Assembly: GCA_028023455.1 (NCBI GenBank) | Contig: JAQFVV010012394.1 | Span: 19,982,353-20,046,352 of the forward strand | Length of the DNA: 64,000 nucleotides | Source: Epiperipatus broadwayi | Lineage: Eukaryota; Onychophora; Udeonychophora; Euonychophora; Peripatidae | Direction of reading: 5' to 3' | In this document: one piece after another, positions 25,495 to 38,310 of the stretch | Position numbering within the stretch: position 1 is the stretch's first letter | Layout of the letters: the number at the start of each line of letters is the position of its first letter | Made by a program: the position numbers and the translations under genes | The notes under the pieces: generated by a model | The model's database searches: none | Seen by the model: only the letters and a program-made list of their open reading frames with translations | What the model was told of the DNA's origin: nothing

Positions 25495-25849
25495 ATAAGA
25501 TTGTGGTTGCATATATGTACAATAAAGGGTTTCGCTAAAAAGTGTTCAAAATACAGTGAATAAATTGCATTTACAATAATATTATTAGTAAGTATATATA
25601 TATACAAAATAATTGTTTACAAAATGCTCATTCAAATATTAACATATTACTTAAAGAACAAATTATATTCATGAAATATTAGTCAAAATGTATTTCCAAG
25701 TACAGATACTCTTCAAACTATTAATTTTGATAATATTAGTTTTGTTATTAAATACATATAAAAATTAGCAAAATAATTCAGCCTGTAATGAAAAAAACAT
25801 TTTTATTTTAGATTATGTTTTTTAGAAATATTAAAATATATCAATAAAT

Positions 25850-26813
25850 GGTACTACAACTTTAGATGATCCACACCACTCGATGGTGCTATTTCTAGTC
25901 AAAAACAAATAGATATAACGTTACCAGGCTGATTTAGATTTTTTACATTTTTTTCTTATTTATTCAAAAACAAATCGATATGACTTTGTTCTTTTCTTTT
26001 TTTAAAAAAATTTTTTTGGGATTTACATTTTTTTTTAAAACATTTGAGTTTTTTTGTTAAATAACGCTTTCATGGGTTAATTTTTTGTTATTTTGGATTT
26101 AAAATTTTTATTTTGCTTTTATTTCATATCTACACAAACAAGAACATTTTATTCAAAACAGGTCCCATTACATAGATCAGACCTTTGACGGCATTGATGC
26201 AATTCACATTCCATTTCATATCTTTTATACCACCTTAATGTCATTGCACCAACCCAAACACAGTTCTTCTCTATGGGTGAAATTGTTTTTTTGGTTGAAG
26301 GAAGGCCACTACATCCGCTTCGGTAGCAGGCAAATCCAACAACTTGAATGGCAAATCTCCTTCTGCCATTTTACTTTTTTAATCTTGCAAAGTTCACGCA
26401 AAGTGTGCAACTTTCACGTGAAGTTTGCTGAATCACGATTTACACTCCTCATTTATTAAATTGGACCCAGCTAACAAGGAAAGTAGGGACAATTTGCAGT
26501 ACATCACACAAATTACACTACGTTTATCAATAAAAAGTTGTGATGATTGCGTATTGCTACACTTTTCATCATTACAACTACAGACACCCTCATATGATAT
26601 GCTGTTGATTATTCAATACTAACATCTATACAGACTGTCGTAACACATCGATGGCTAGCGATATTGGAGAAATGTTGACTTCATCAACATCAAGTGTTTA
26701 AACAGTTTATAGGCTGTAAGATGTATGAGCAGTCTTGTAAACAGCATATTTCTTTCCTTTTTGCATGGAAACAGCACCATTGAGTGGTGTTGATTATCCA
26801 AAGTTGTAGTACC
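25850..26813. mobile_element. 964-bp TIR element with 8-bp duplication
   Basis: Terminal inverted repeats of about 50 bp begin GGTACTACAACTTT at both ends and include the inner palindrome CACCACTC.ATGGTG. A perfect 8-bp direct repeat CAATAAAT flanks it (25842-25849 and 26814-26821). An 8-bp duplication fits hAT, P or Merlin-type elements, but the terminus matches none that I know. The interior (26160-26640) is more complex than its surroundings, with 73- and 65-codon + frames that I cannot assign. No transposase signature is visible. Confidence 0.85.
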
Positions 26814-26879
26814 CAATAAATAATAAACTTAGCATTAAAAGGAAATATGCATAAGTATTTGAAAAGCAAAATTTTTAAT

Positions 26880-27265
26880 ATACTGTATGTGTTTTACCAC
26901 TTCTTAATTATGGATCTGGGACTTGGACATTTAACAAAAAAACAATACACAGACCATTTCAACAAATTTTGGAGAGTTGCATATCAGGTGTAACAAGGTA
27001 TCAGAACAAAAATACATGGGTGATAGAACAAACAGTTATTGCTGATATCACTGAAAGAATTAAGAAACTGAAATGGAGTCGGATTGGTCAGATTTCTAGA
27101 AGCAATGATAATGGATGAACAAGGGACATTTTAATTGCATTCTAAGAGATTGTAAAAGATGTGGAAAGAGACGGCAAGTGTGATGGATGGTTGAAATAAG
27201 GAAGTTGTTGATGTGATGTACATAAGAGAGGTTATTGATCAGGGAAACTGGATTAAACTTTCATC
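26880..27265 (+). pseudogene. LINE C-terminal fragment
   Basis: The + strand reads VLPLLNYGSGTWTFNKKTI, then ILESCISGVTRYQNKNTW, then ADITERIKKLKWSRIGQISR before a stop. This matches the (L)YG.E.W...LR.ILGI..RD...N..I and I...KWRW.GH..R series found after the palm of LINE reverse transcriptases. It continues with broken sequence and a GATGTGATGT-type stretch. It is the same lineage as the fragment at 48.8 kb, judging by the shared order and the AATGATTGAAAATGAT tail. Confidence 0.7.
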
Positions 27266-27269
27266 TTGT

Positions 27270-27393
27270 GGTGAATTGTTAATGATTGAAAATGATAATG
27301 AATGGCATAAATATTAAATATATGATCTGATGGTGAATTGTTAATGATTGAAAATGATAATGAATGGCATAAATATTAAATATGTGATCTGAT
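27270..27393 (+). repeat. 62-bp tandem duplication at LINE 3' end
   Basis: Two near-identical 62-bp units, each starting GGTGAATTGTTAATGATTG. They lie directly after the LINE remnant, so a terminal piece of the LINE appears to have been duplicated. Confidence 0.9.
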
Positions 27394-27399
27394 GGACAG

Positions 27400-28130
27400 A
27401 AAATTATTATGATTGTAAATTAAAATACAATTCTAATAGTATATATAAACTAAAACTTTTAACTTATCTCAGTTTGTCATATATATATAGAAATTGTCTG
27501 AATGATTTTAATCTTGTGGAATTCACAGTAACTTAATTAGTAGGAATAAACATATATAAATAATTTTCTGTAGATTTATAGTAAGGTCTGTACAGCTTAT
27601 GTTTTTAAATGTAGTTTTCCTAAATTTATAGTTTACACTTTCACTCAAGTTTATTCGCACTGGAGATGTGAATTCACTGTAGGTTTTCATGCCGCTCCTA
27701 ATTCATGCCTGAGATGATGAATGTTTTATGGTAATTTACAATTAGTCACAACATAGCCAGAAACCACAAAATTAATTTAATCAATTATCGGCATTATGGC
27801 AGGATTTCTGCAAGAAATTGTAAATCAGCAGATAACGATGTACATACTTTTCTCAAATTCTATCTCTCAATAATCTGGCTTCAATTAAACTTCAACTGAT
27901 TTGTTAGACTGCGTGACTACATTAATATAATTTTTTAAATTTGTTTATTAATCAAAATTTTTTTTGTTGACATTGAATTCTTCAACATGATTAACTCATG
28001 AATTTGGTAAACATTTCATTAAGTAATTTTAGGGTTTCCATCGACAGTACAATAGGCTTTGATTTAAATATTCTGCTAATTAATTCTTAGTCTTAAGACT
28101 TGGACTCATTTGAAAACTTGTCTACAAAAT
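27400..28130. other. AT-rich DNA, no gene recognised
   Basis: No repeat family, RNA gene or protein resemblance was identified. Confidence 0.5.
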
Positions 28131-28141
28131 ATTACGTAAAT

Positions 28142-28245
28142 GTCAAGCGTTGGTGGCCGAGTGGTCAGCACAGCCGCCTTACAAACAGTTATCATGGGTT
28201 CGCGGTTTCGCTTCCCGGCAGATGCTTTGACACATGAAAAAAAAA
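28142..28245 (+). mobile_element. Short tRNA-derived SINE (family A)
   Basis: GTCAAGCGTTGG start, box A GTGGCCGAGTGGTCAGC, anticodon loop CTTACAA (TAC, Val-like), box B GGTTTCGCTTCCC, then GCTTTGACACATG and an A tail. It is flanked by an 11-bp target duplication with one mismatch (ATTACGTAAAT at 28131-28141, ATTACATAAAT at 28246-28256). This shows LINE-mediated insertion. Confidence 0.85.
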
Positions 28246-28259
28246 ATTACATAAATAAA

Positions 28260-30525
28260 ATTTGTTATTTCAATTAAGTAATTTCAAACATGCCACCCTG
28301 TTTAAAATAAAATCGATCACTCTATTTTGTAAATAAACAATCTAGTTATTTTATAATCATAATAAAGTATAAAATTGTAGTATGAAATACATTTTTTTTA
28401 CTGTAGCTTAATATTCTTTAATTTATTTGTGTGTGTATATATTCTTCAAGATAAAATAATTAATTTAATTATTACCACAAGAAAGGAATTATATATGGCG
28501 ATGACTCCGTCCGTATTCTCTTAATATATATATATCTAAATTATTTGCAAGAGTTATTATTTAAAGGAAGAAGGGTTGTTTATATTAACATTTTAAATTT
28601 GTTTCATCAAAAATTTAGTTTTTTTGTTTTTTTTTAAAATGCTATGTGTACTTATGTTTAACAAATCAATGTATACCCCATTTTAACAAATTATTTGAAA
28701 ATAATGATTGACAGTGGGTTTCTGTGGTATTATATAGGCTATCATGAAATTTAATTTTAGTTTAAAGTATTTTATGAATGTAGATTTTAGCTCGAGTTTA
28801 TGAAAAAACCTAAACAGACATGTCATACATTTGATATATTTACTATTCATCTTACGCACCTATTTGCCACGTACCACAAACGGAAAATTTGAATCTGACC
28901 AGGTGAACTTCAAAAAGTTTTCAGATTGTAGAATGGCTTGAGATTTTCTTTATATGCCCATCTCATAGTTATGGTAAATGTCACGAATAATCTAATTTGA
29001 TCAGATGTATCTTTGCAATAATTTTTAAGGTTTTAACTAACTAAGCTGTCAATCTTTTTCTGATTTTCCTTTGAATTTGCTTCACACACATATAGAAAAC
29101 CATGAAATTTATCATTTACCAATATACTCAATACAATAAAAGTGAAGAAATAAATGATGAAAGAATTTATAAAAAAAATAATACAATTATAAAGTGATCA
29201 TCATCATTGAAGTTATAAATGTGTGTCACACCTCTATTAGATCCGATTATACACTGCTGTTGGATCTAAATTAAATGAACTTTCTGAAGCCAAATACATT
29301 TTTACATTATTATCAAAATTAAAATACAAATGATATCTAAGTTGAATTTGAAATGCTGGAAATAAATTTGACATAGATTAATTGTAATATTTTCCTTTGA
29401 ATTTTCAATTTTGATTATGTAAAAGCTTTTTATATTTCGTTTTTTAATATAATGTTGGGAATAGAGATGATGTTAGATTCTGGGTTAAGATTATTGTAGG
29501 CATAGTCACGGAGGAATGAACAATTGGAGTTATAAAAGTGCGTTTGTAAGCAGTAGCACTAATCTAAGAGAAGAGTTCTTTATGATAGATGTGTACATTT
29601 TAATTTTTCTATGCCAAAAGTAATCTTGTTACAGACTAAGTCTACATTATTATAGCATATTATTAACTCCACATATTTTTAATATGTGAATTGATTTGAT
29701 TTTACTTGCTTTGATGTTTAAGTTAGTAACCCTAAAGTCAGTACACTAATGATTGCATTAAAATTTTTCTCCTTGGTCTCTTGGTATAAGAGTGATAAAG
29801 AACACTTCCAAATCACATGATCCCTGGTTATGCATACTTCCAGGAGCAATTCTGTTTTTTTCTTTTCCAGTGCAAACTTGAATAATATTGAAAATTCTTA
29901 TTAAATCCATGCCCAGTGCTAGCTTATTCACTTCTCCAGATTATTATCAAGTTTGTGGCTTTTATTAATGAGAGTTTGGACCTGGACTTTTTGGATGTAA
30001 TGCATCTTTCATCAGGTAGCTCAGAAACCATTTCTTTTTTTTAACCATCAAGGTAATCAGTGTGAAATTATAAAATATGTTAATATTTTAGATTCAAGCT
30101 GCCAATTAGCTTGCATAGTTGTACAGATCTGACATCAGATTAATAAGTTGATTCAGATATAAATATTGCTATACATTGTTAACTTGAAATTAGCCTGGGT
30201 TAAGGGCCAGGGTAGTACTAGATATGGATTTAATAAGCACTTATGTAACCTTCTAGTTTTAACTGATTTCTCAAGCTTATAATAGATGGCAGCATTTGAA
30301 TAGAATGAACAGAGTTTCTTCTGAACATTTTTTTTTAGTTTTTTTTTTAAATATTAGTTTATTTGATTCATGACACAGTTTGGAAATAGTGATCAGAACA
30401 TTGACGAAGGAACTTGCTGAAGCATGAAAATGGAAAGGAAATTTCTTTTTGCCAGTGGTTGATGAGATGAGTTATAATTCTGTATTTGGAAAATTTTAAA
30501 TATATAGGCAATACAATGAATACTG
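28260..30525. other. AT-rich DNA, no gene recognised
   Basis: Nothing could be assigned. A patch at 29780-30030 is somewhat more complex and SINE-like, but I see no second copy in the window. Confidence 0.45.
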
Positions 30526-30532
30526 AAAATCA

Positions 30533-31041
30533 TCAAAACATCACATGGTCATTATTTCATATGCTTATACATGCTGTTAATGAGTACCAAACTCTCCATA
30601 TAGTCATGCCACCAAGTAAGTACAAGCCTTCATAATCAATGGATTCAGGAAAGTATGTATCTGGTGCCTATTCATCCAATATCTTCAACCTAGTTTTTAG
30701 TTTGTTGCTTTGTGAGCCTTGGATCTGAGAGCACTGCATTGAGGTGCAGTGCCCTCAGATCCAAGGCTCCCAAAGCAAAAAACTAAAAACTAGGTTGAAG
30801 ATATTCGATGAATAGGCACTAGATACAGATTTTATGCACAAACCTTTCTAAATTCATTAATTATAAAGACTTCCACTTGAATCCTAAGATCTAGGTGCAA
30901 TGCTCTAAATCCAAGGCTCCTCGTTGATGAAAGCTACAAGCTAATAACTGTTCTGGGGATATTGGATGAGTAGACATTAGATAAGGATTTTATGCACAAA
31001 TCTTCCTGCATCCATTGATTATGAAAGCTGGAGAGTTTGAT
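30533..31041. repeat. Foldback family C, large palindromic copy
   Basis: Arms run from ACATCACATGGTCATT and AAACTCTCCATATAG at the left to GGAGAGTTTGATA at the right. An inner near-perfect palindrome is centred near 30750, where GTGCAGTGCCCTCAGATCC meets its inverse. An extra direct arm follows at 30880-31041. The terminal repeat is missing from the right side. A 60-codon minus frame here is a by-product. Confidence 0.7.
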
Positions 31042-31585
31042 ACAATGAACATTACCTTAAAAGATGAAAAGTTCTTTAAATGAGTAAATCGGATTGGAGT
31101 GTTGAGATTTTCCCCCAGCTGGTTGATTTTTCTAAGCAAGTTCCAGATTTTTTTAAATAAGTCATCGATCAATATTGGTAAAGGATTAATATTAAAGGAT
31201 AATATCTGGACTAATCAAATGTTTCAAGTTGATGACTATAAAAGGTAAACATGATCGTATACTTATTCGAAGGTTCATAATGACAGTGTTTTACTTGCAG
31301 TTATTTGTTGGCAGATTTCCATTATTCAGTTAATATTGTTTTAATGCTTTTAGCTATAATTCTCATTTTATTTATACTTTTCTAAATATATTTAACTGTT
31401 AGAACCATGTTATTTTACTTTTATTAAGAGTCAGCAAAGAAATATTTTTGATCTTACAAGATTCATTAAGTGCTGGCTTTGTTATTTTATTTAGTAAACT
31501 AAATCCTACCAGTCGAGTATATCATATTGCTAGCATATAAGATGAATAATTATTAATGGAGGGGGATTATAATAAGATTAAACTT

Positions 31586-31697
31586 TGCTTCACATGATCA
31601 CTATTTTTTATGCTTGCTCAAGCTGTTAAAACAGGCAAAATTCTCTTTATTGCAGTGCACCGAGTGACACTACTGTATGGTGAGTTTTGCCTATATT
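31586..31697. repeat. Foldback family C, deletion derivative
   Basis: CACATGATCACTATT and TGCTTGCTCA, then GTTAAAACAGGCAAAATTCTC, then the inverted inner end GTATGGTGAGTTTTGCC. The middle of the element is missing. Confidence 0.65.
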
Positions 31698-31699
31698 AA

Positions 31700-32200
31700 A
31701 CTTCGCTATTGTTGAAAGATACATTGCAATTTTTATCTAATAGCAACGTTATTATAAAAACATTAAGTATAATATTAATGCATTTTTTGTGCTGAATGTT
31801 TTTTTGAAAGGCACTAAAAATATATTAAGTTTATAGCTAATATTTTCAACATTTTTTCCGTATATGAAGCAGTGCATTTATGAAATTTATTTGTGAATAT
31901 GCTCTGCACAGTTTAGTGCGTTGGTAGAACTCAAAGCCTTCTGATCCCAGTTCTGGCAATTTTTGGAGTCAAGCTGCTATGCATTTAAATCTCTGGTTTA
32001 TCTGCTCATCAAAGGTAATCATGAGAAATATATGCATAATGAAGGAAATCAGTCCGATATCTTTTTTAAATGGTTGATGCCTTATGAGAGTGTGCAGCTT
32101 ATATCAGAAACGCTGTGAAATAATTTGTTTGGTTAAGTATCTCTCCAATGAAATACTTAATTAACTACATATACATATTATAAGCTTTATTATCTAAGTA
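31700..32200. other. AT-rich DNA; possible SINE-B scrap
   Basis: A weak resemblance to SINE family B (CACAGTTTAGTGCGTTGGTAG) lies at about 31908-31985. Nothing else is recognised. Confidence 0.35.
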
Positions 32201-32204
32201 ATAC

Positions 32205-32560
32205 AAAGTTTCACTACAGTTTGGAAGTTATAATTAACTTTTTGTTAGTCTGCTATTAGAAAAGATTGCATTTGCCTGTTTATTGAGGTTTGTTTAAACT
32301 TCTTTGAATTAATCTCTCTCTCTTTAGTCAAATTACAATTTTTAGTATTTATATAATCATATTAAATCGTAGATGAAGATGAATATTATTAAAAAAAGTT
32401 ACCATGACAATGGATTGTTGGTTGTTATTGATATTGGTATTATTTAAGTGTGGATTGCTTGCTTGTATTTTTATATACATAATTAAAAAAAGTTGCCATG
32501 ACAGTGGATTGCTGGTTGTTATCGATATTGGTAATATAACTTATACTATAAAAATATCCA
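32205..32560 (+). repeat. Dispersed repeat J, copy 2, with 94-bp tandem duplication
   Basis: 32205-32450 parallels the repeat at 11990-12290. Its end is duplicated with a 94-bp period: AAAAAAAGTT(A/G)CCATGAC begins near 32391 and again near 32485, each followed by TGGATTG(T/C)TGGTTGTTAT. Confidence 0.6.
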
Positions 32561-32597
32561 TCACAGTTATCTAGATTATTTATTTAATATATCTGCA

Positions 32598-32774
32598 TGC
32601 ACTGAAATGCAATTACAGGAGAAGCTAAAGTACAAGTTATAATATTAATATGGCTTAGTGCTTTTGAGGAGTTTTTGTCACCTCGTAATCATAGCCAAAA
32701 ATTATCGAAAGCACTAAGCCATATTAATATGATAATTTGTACTTTAGCTTCTCCTGTAACAGCATTTCAGTGCA
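32598..32774. repeat. Foldback family G, copy 1
   Basis: A near-perfect palindrome of about 177 bp. GCACTGAAATGCAATTACAG is at the left and CTGTAACAGCATTTCAGTGC at the right, with GGCTTAGTGCTTT and AAAGCACTAAGCC flanking the loop. Related to 47372-47628. Confidence 0.85.
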
Positions 32775-32779
32775 CACAT

Positions 32780-34090
32780 ATATATTAGTTTAAGGAAAGT
32801 TTATATATATATATATACCTATTATTATTACATTATTTATTTGAGTATTTCTTCCAGAATGGCCTGACATGTGTTTAAATCTATAGCATTCTCAATAGCA
32901 GATTTATCTTTATTCTACTCTTCCTTCAACATTTTAAAGCTCTATATTCTTTTTCAATGATTAATATCATTCTATAGTATGACTCTATGAACAGAGAGTG
33001 AATATTTTTATTCTGGTCATTTATGCTACAAATTCAATGTTATTTTTCTCATGTGTCACTTGTTTATTTTCCTATAGTTGTCATCAGAGCAGTTGCTTAA
33101 AGGCATCTGCTTGTAGCTTTTTTTATATTTCCAACTTTCACATATATTAGGGGTCACCAAAGTCATCATTTCTAGAAGAATTGTGGGTGTAAACTATCAT
33201 ATATCTGAAAATCTGTAGTAATTTGTTATTGTTGAAAATAGAGCTTTCCAAAATGAAAATAAATCTAATATTTATATCCATATAATAATTAGCATGTAAT
33301 TCATGATAGTAATGTTTTTCTTTGTACAGATTAAATTAATATTTGCATCATATGTTTGTTGTTTCAAGATGTACTTTTAATTTTTTTAGTACTACCGAAA
33401 AATATCATAAGAACAGTAGTTTCTGGATTATGCAACCTTTAGTGATTTGGTGCTATCATTCATTTAGACAATGTAAATCATTCTTTCTGTTAGGAATATA
33501 TATAGATTGCAAAAGAAGAGTAATATAATCAATAAAAAAGTAATACTGCAGAATACAAAAAAATTAATCTTTTAATGTTTAAACTATAACATGATTAATT
33601 TGATTCCTATTCTTTCATAGACATCACAACATCACAAACATCTGATTACATGTTAGTTTAGATACATTTTTTTAATAAAAAAATATTTTCTTACATATTG
33701 AAATATTTAATATAGAGAGCATACCAATAACTCAAACAAGCTCTTAATTGATGTGTGGTACGAGAAAATATTTAAAATCTCTATCCAGAACCTTCCCATC
33801 TCCAGACCAACTGGTTTCAAGCTTATGGCTCATATCATTGAAGAGCTAAAATGTTTGGACACTAGATCTAAAATATCAACTCAAAACCCAGCACTTATTT
33901 CATACGTAAATTTAACATTGCTTCTATTAAATCTTTAGGAAAAAAGTTCACTTCTCATAATGCATTTTACTCAATGCTTTATTTAATATATAAAAATTTC
34001 GACTGATTAGAAGTTTTTTCAGATTTAAAAAATTGTATTGTAATTGTATTTTATTATTTCTGTATTTGATAATTGTAATACAATTGTTTT
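32780..34090. other. AT-rich DNA, no gene recognised
   Basis: Two 61-codon + frames (33343 and 33753) have no family resemblance. Nothing else is assignable. Confidence 0.45.
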
Positions 34091-34096
34091 TTAGAT

Positions 34097-34124
34097 CTGA
34101 AGAAGTCTGTTTGTCAGTTGAAAC
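34097..34124 (+). ncRNA. Hammerhead-like core motif, copy 2
   Basis: CTGAAGAAG, a short CTG/CAG stem with loop TTTGT, then TTGAAAC. The downstream bases (CATTGGATCATATGTTG) partly match those after the 25.47-kb copy, so the two share an ancestor. The stem is weaker than in copy 1. Confidence 0.25.
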
Positions 34125-36835
34125 ATTGGATCATATGTTGTGTGAAGCATTCACTTTTTTGAAAACAGATTTGTTGTATCTAGGCAACAGGGATGTTATA
34201 ATCAATAATACCCAATTAATTATACATGATCTTCATTATAAATAATCTATAATTCTTGCCACTCCCTTAGCACATCACATTACATCATAAACTTTAATAA
34301 TCCTTTAATGCTAGTGTTACCACATAAGTTAATGAAGCTTTTTTTAAAGCTGTATTCTAAAGACATTTCATTACAATATATATATATTCTAACCTCCCCC
34401 CGCGCATCCTCACCCCAAAATATACTGTTTATTATGAATATTACGGGTTCTAGCTCAGTTAACAAATAAATAAATGAAATATTCAGCATTTATTAAAATG
34501 ATTACTAGCTCTAATTTTAAAATACAAATACGGTTCAATTTTAAAATGAATTAAACAAATATTTACTATTTTCATGAGACATGGAGTGACAATACAGGGA
34601 ACGAGATAGACTACATTGAGCCATTATCCACACGATACTACCTCAATGGCATAAGAACACTATCCCCCTTTTTACTATACCAAATAACTAACTCATAGTA
34701 TTCTTACGACTTTCTGAGCTCTATTCACTACGATTAAAATAATAATCATATCTTAATCTTCTTTATAACAAGAATCTAGCTCAATTAAATAAAATGAAGT
34801 AAAATAAAATAAAATCTCAGGTTCATAAATTGTATTCTAACTGATTTAAAATTACGGTAGTAAAATATGAAAAGGGAATTTTATGTCATAATCTACTACA
34901 CAGCAACTAATAATAATAAAAATAATAATAACAATAATAATATAATATAATCTTATTTCTTCCTAAATGAAATAAATAAATACGTACGTGGTAGTATTTT
35001 AATAATCTGACAACAGAATACGTGTGGCAACATTAGCATATAATTTAATGTAATATTGTGGCAACCAACTTATGACCAATAAATAATATAAAATTATGAT
35101 CTTTTAATTTTAACATACCAATAAATTCTCAAAATTCTTTTAACACTTTTATGTTTACCTTTTGTGCAAAATTTATATGTCTGTTTCAATTATAAATGTA
35201 TCTTGATTTCATGCATCCATGTGGAGAAATAACAACTCGGACACAAAAACTTTAGAACAAATTTAAAACAAAGTTTATTAACAACATAAATAAATTAACA
35301 ATATTTTTACACTATATACATTGGATATCCCTTACTCTCATATCTCAACTTAATTTATTAGTTTATAAAATGAAATCAGAATAATATTTACTTTTCCTAG
35401 TTAAATCTTATTTTTTTAAAACACTTAAGAAAATACAGTATTATTACTTGATTTATTATTATGGTTAGCTTATTACAAAATGCATTTCTTATATGATTAT
35501 CACTAACACTTTGCATCCCTAATATTATTAAAATTATATTTTTTCACGAAATTTTACATTCGTAATAAAATTCTACAAAATAACAAATTTTAGTTTTATA
35601 TTGGTTGTATGGAATCTTACAAAGTCAAACATTATTCTACATTCGGTATTAGGTTTTTATTGTTCATTATCCGATGTTTATTAATTCTAATATTCTCATT
35701 CAAGCCTTACTTCGGATGATATAATTATAACTATTAATATACCATGCACAAGTATATGTTTATTGTACATTATTGGACTATTTTCTTAATAAATATGCAA
35801 TACTTATTTTCTAAATATTATTAAAAAAAAAATTCATTCAAATTTTATTATCACTTTTAAAATACTTGGTTTAGATTTCTTTTCAAAATCTTATATTCAT
35901 TTCTGTATTAATTTTACAATGTATTATATGATTCTTTCTCTCTTTATGATATTTTGGACTTTCAATTTTAAAGTTACACAATTCTATACATTCCAGCAAA
36001 TGAACTATTCTTACATAAACGATAACATATCTTCAGTTCTATTTTATTCATTATTTCTTTGAAAATATCATTCTGACCGATGCAGATTCACAAAATAAGG
36101 ATAGCGAAGATAGATGCATAGGATCAAAATACAACTAGAATATTACTCGTCATATACCTTGACAATCATGGCACAGTGAATTAAAAGACACTATAGAGGA
36201 GTGACCTTTACCTGTCTACCAACCTCTATCATAGTAACGATGCTAAAGCTATTTCTTCAGCTTTATTATAACATCAAAAGTTTAAAGATATGCAAAAACA
36301 CTGTCCAAACTATATGTGTTCAGTCATAGGGCTTAGTTAACTATACTGAAATCACACAAAACTAAATATGATCCAAATCCTTTATTTTTCCTATTTCTTA
36401 AAAAAAACATCATCTTGGTTTCCTCTCCACTAGTACTTCCAAGTCACTATCCGATCTTATTTCTCAAGATTTTTTCTATACTGTACATCGACAAATACAT
36501 ATCTGCATTACTAACAATAATAAAATTCATTGATATTTTAAAACTATTCCACTGTTCTATAAGAAAATCTTTTTACTACTTTCCTCCATATATTTAATCA
36601 TATACAAACTACTTAAATATCTGAATACTTTATCACATGAAAGTTCAAAAGAATCACACAATTGTTCTGTTAAATTATATTATTAATATACTTTAAATAA
36701 ATTATTGCATGCATATTCCGAATTACTCCTATCTCATAATATGTTAAAAATGTTGTATAAAGTGTGTACATATAATTTAAACTTTCACACTTCATTCTTA
36801 GTCAATAGATGATCTAAAAAAAAATACATTATGCA

Positions 36836-36940
36836 TTATAAACAACTATTAAAATTACCAAAACGACCTTTATCTCCTCGATCGTGTTCCGTAGGCTTCA
36901 CCATCCATTTGATCCTTGTAGATATAAGATTCACATCCAT
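36836..36940 (-). other. Candidate micro-exon or small ORF, unrecognised
   Basis: A 34-codon minus-strand frame starting at ATG 36940 has non-repetitive, charged content (MDVNLISTRIKWMVKPTEH, then DRGDKGRFGN). Its composition is unlike the poly-A/T noise around it. GT dinucleotides after DK and after RF could act as splice donors. I do not recognise a family, and it may be a scrap of a mobile element. Confidence 0.2.
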
Positions 36941-38189
36941 ACACTTTATTTTAAACAATATTTCTAGAATTTTATCAAGTTATTATATTTAAATTTTAAT
37001 ATTAATAAATTTATGTTTTATGTTTTCCCTAATCTCACATAACATTTTATATTTTAAAAATAAATTAGTAAAAAATATTCCAAACTATATTTACTGTACT
37101 TCTTCATCAAATTTCCTTGAAAAACCGTTCATATTAAAGCTAAAAAAAATATTTATTATTTCTTCTTCAGTCACTTAATGTTCTTCTCCCTACTTGTTCA
37201 ATTTTAAGGCAAAACAATTATTGCTCTGTTTAATAAATATTCATAGATGACAATCCTTGGTTTTTTATAATATTTAATACAATTATTAATTATGATATCA
37301 ATTAATCCCGTAAAGAAAACGTCTACATATTCTCTGCTAATATTTCTTGCTAATATTTTCTCCCGCGCGACTTTTATGATGCATCTTCTAGGTACTTTGA
37401 TTTAAATATTCAGTAAATTTTTCTGTCTCCATGGATCCATTTTCATTAAGTAATTTAAATTTATATTTTCCTAATCTCTATCTTTATTAAGCGTTTTATA
37501 ATGAACACTTTATAATATTTTAATTCTTCTTAGATAAAGTTTTTTTTCTTTCCTTTTTTAAAAAAAATAATGACTCTTTCCTATCATTATTCGGTAATTT
37601 TTCCTTTCTTTTAAAGTTCTGGTAATTATATACTTTGTAATGTTTCCTTTAAAAAGGACAAACATTCTTTCTCTGTTATAATTTTTACATAATTTTTTCT
37701 TTATGATATACGTATCTTAATTTTTCCATAGAGAAGAATAAAATAACTTCAGAGTAGCCTTATAAATTTGTGCGTCATAAATTTTTCTGACGGCAAGTAA
37801 CTTCTCTTTTAAGTTTTCCGTATAACGTCCAAATTATATTCCTCTGAGTTACAATAATAAGTTTCTGGTTGAGCATATATAAAGCTGTATCGAGGCACTT
37901 TACAAATATTTTTCCTTTAGCAATATTTTTAGGTATTTTTTTCTGTAATACTTCCATTTTTACTGCAAGGTTTTGGCTAAACTTGAATAAAATCACTGGT
38001 AAGAAAACTTTTAAAATTAGCCCTCCATGTAAAGGTAGTTCAAAATATTATATTTAAAAAACTTTTAAAATAAATATAAAATTTTAAAATTATATTACTT
38101 TTCTAGCTTACGATCTTATACTGCTAAAAAAAATATGTTACTCCCTCCTTCACTTACACATTACTTTCTCCCGCTTCATCTAATTCCTA

Positions 38190-38310
38190 TTTTCCGTCTG
38201 CTAAATTACCTCCGTTGATTGGTTAATGACTTTTTTAGCGCGAACAAATTTACACATTTTAGTTTTATAATAGATTAAACCTTTTAAAATAAAGAATTTA
38301 TGACGTCATG
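38190..38310 (-). promoter_or_regulatory. Promoter-like patch with CRE and CCAAT
   Basis: A perfect palindromic cAMP-response element TGACGTCA is at 38301-38308. A CCAAT box on the minus strand (ATTGG near 38219) and GCGCG near 38240 lie in otherwise A/T-rich DNA. If it is a promoter, the orientation of CCAAT suggests transcription towards lower coordinates. There is no supporting gene model. Confidence 0.2.

Noticed and set aside
35210-35290. LTR end with primer-binding site (CTCCACA/TGG and AATAAA on the minus strand)
   Set aside because: No second LTR, no gag/pol resemblance, and the bases after TGG match no tRNA end I know.
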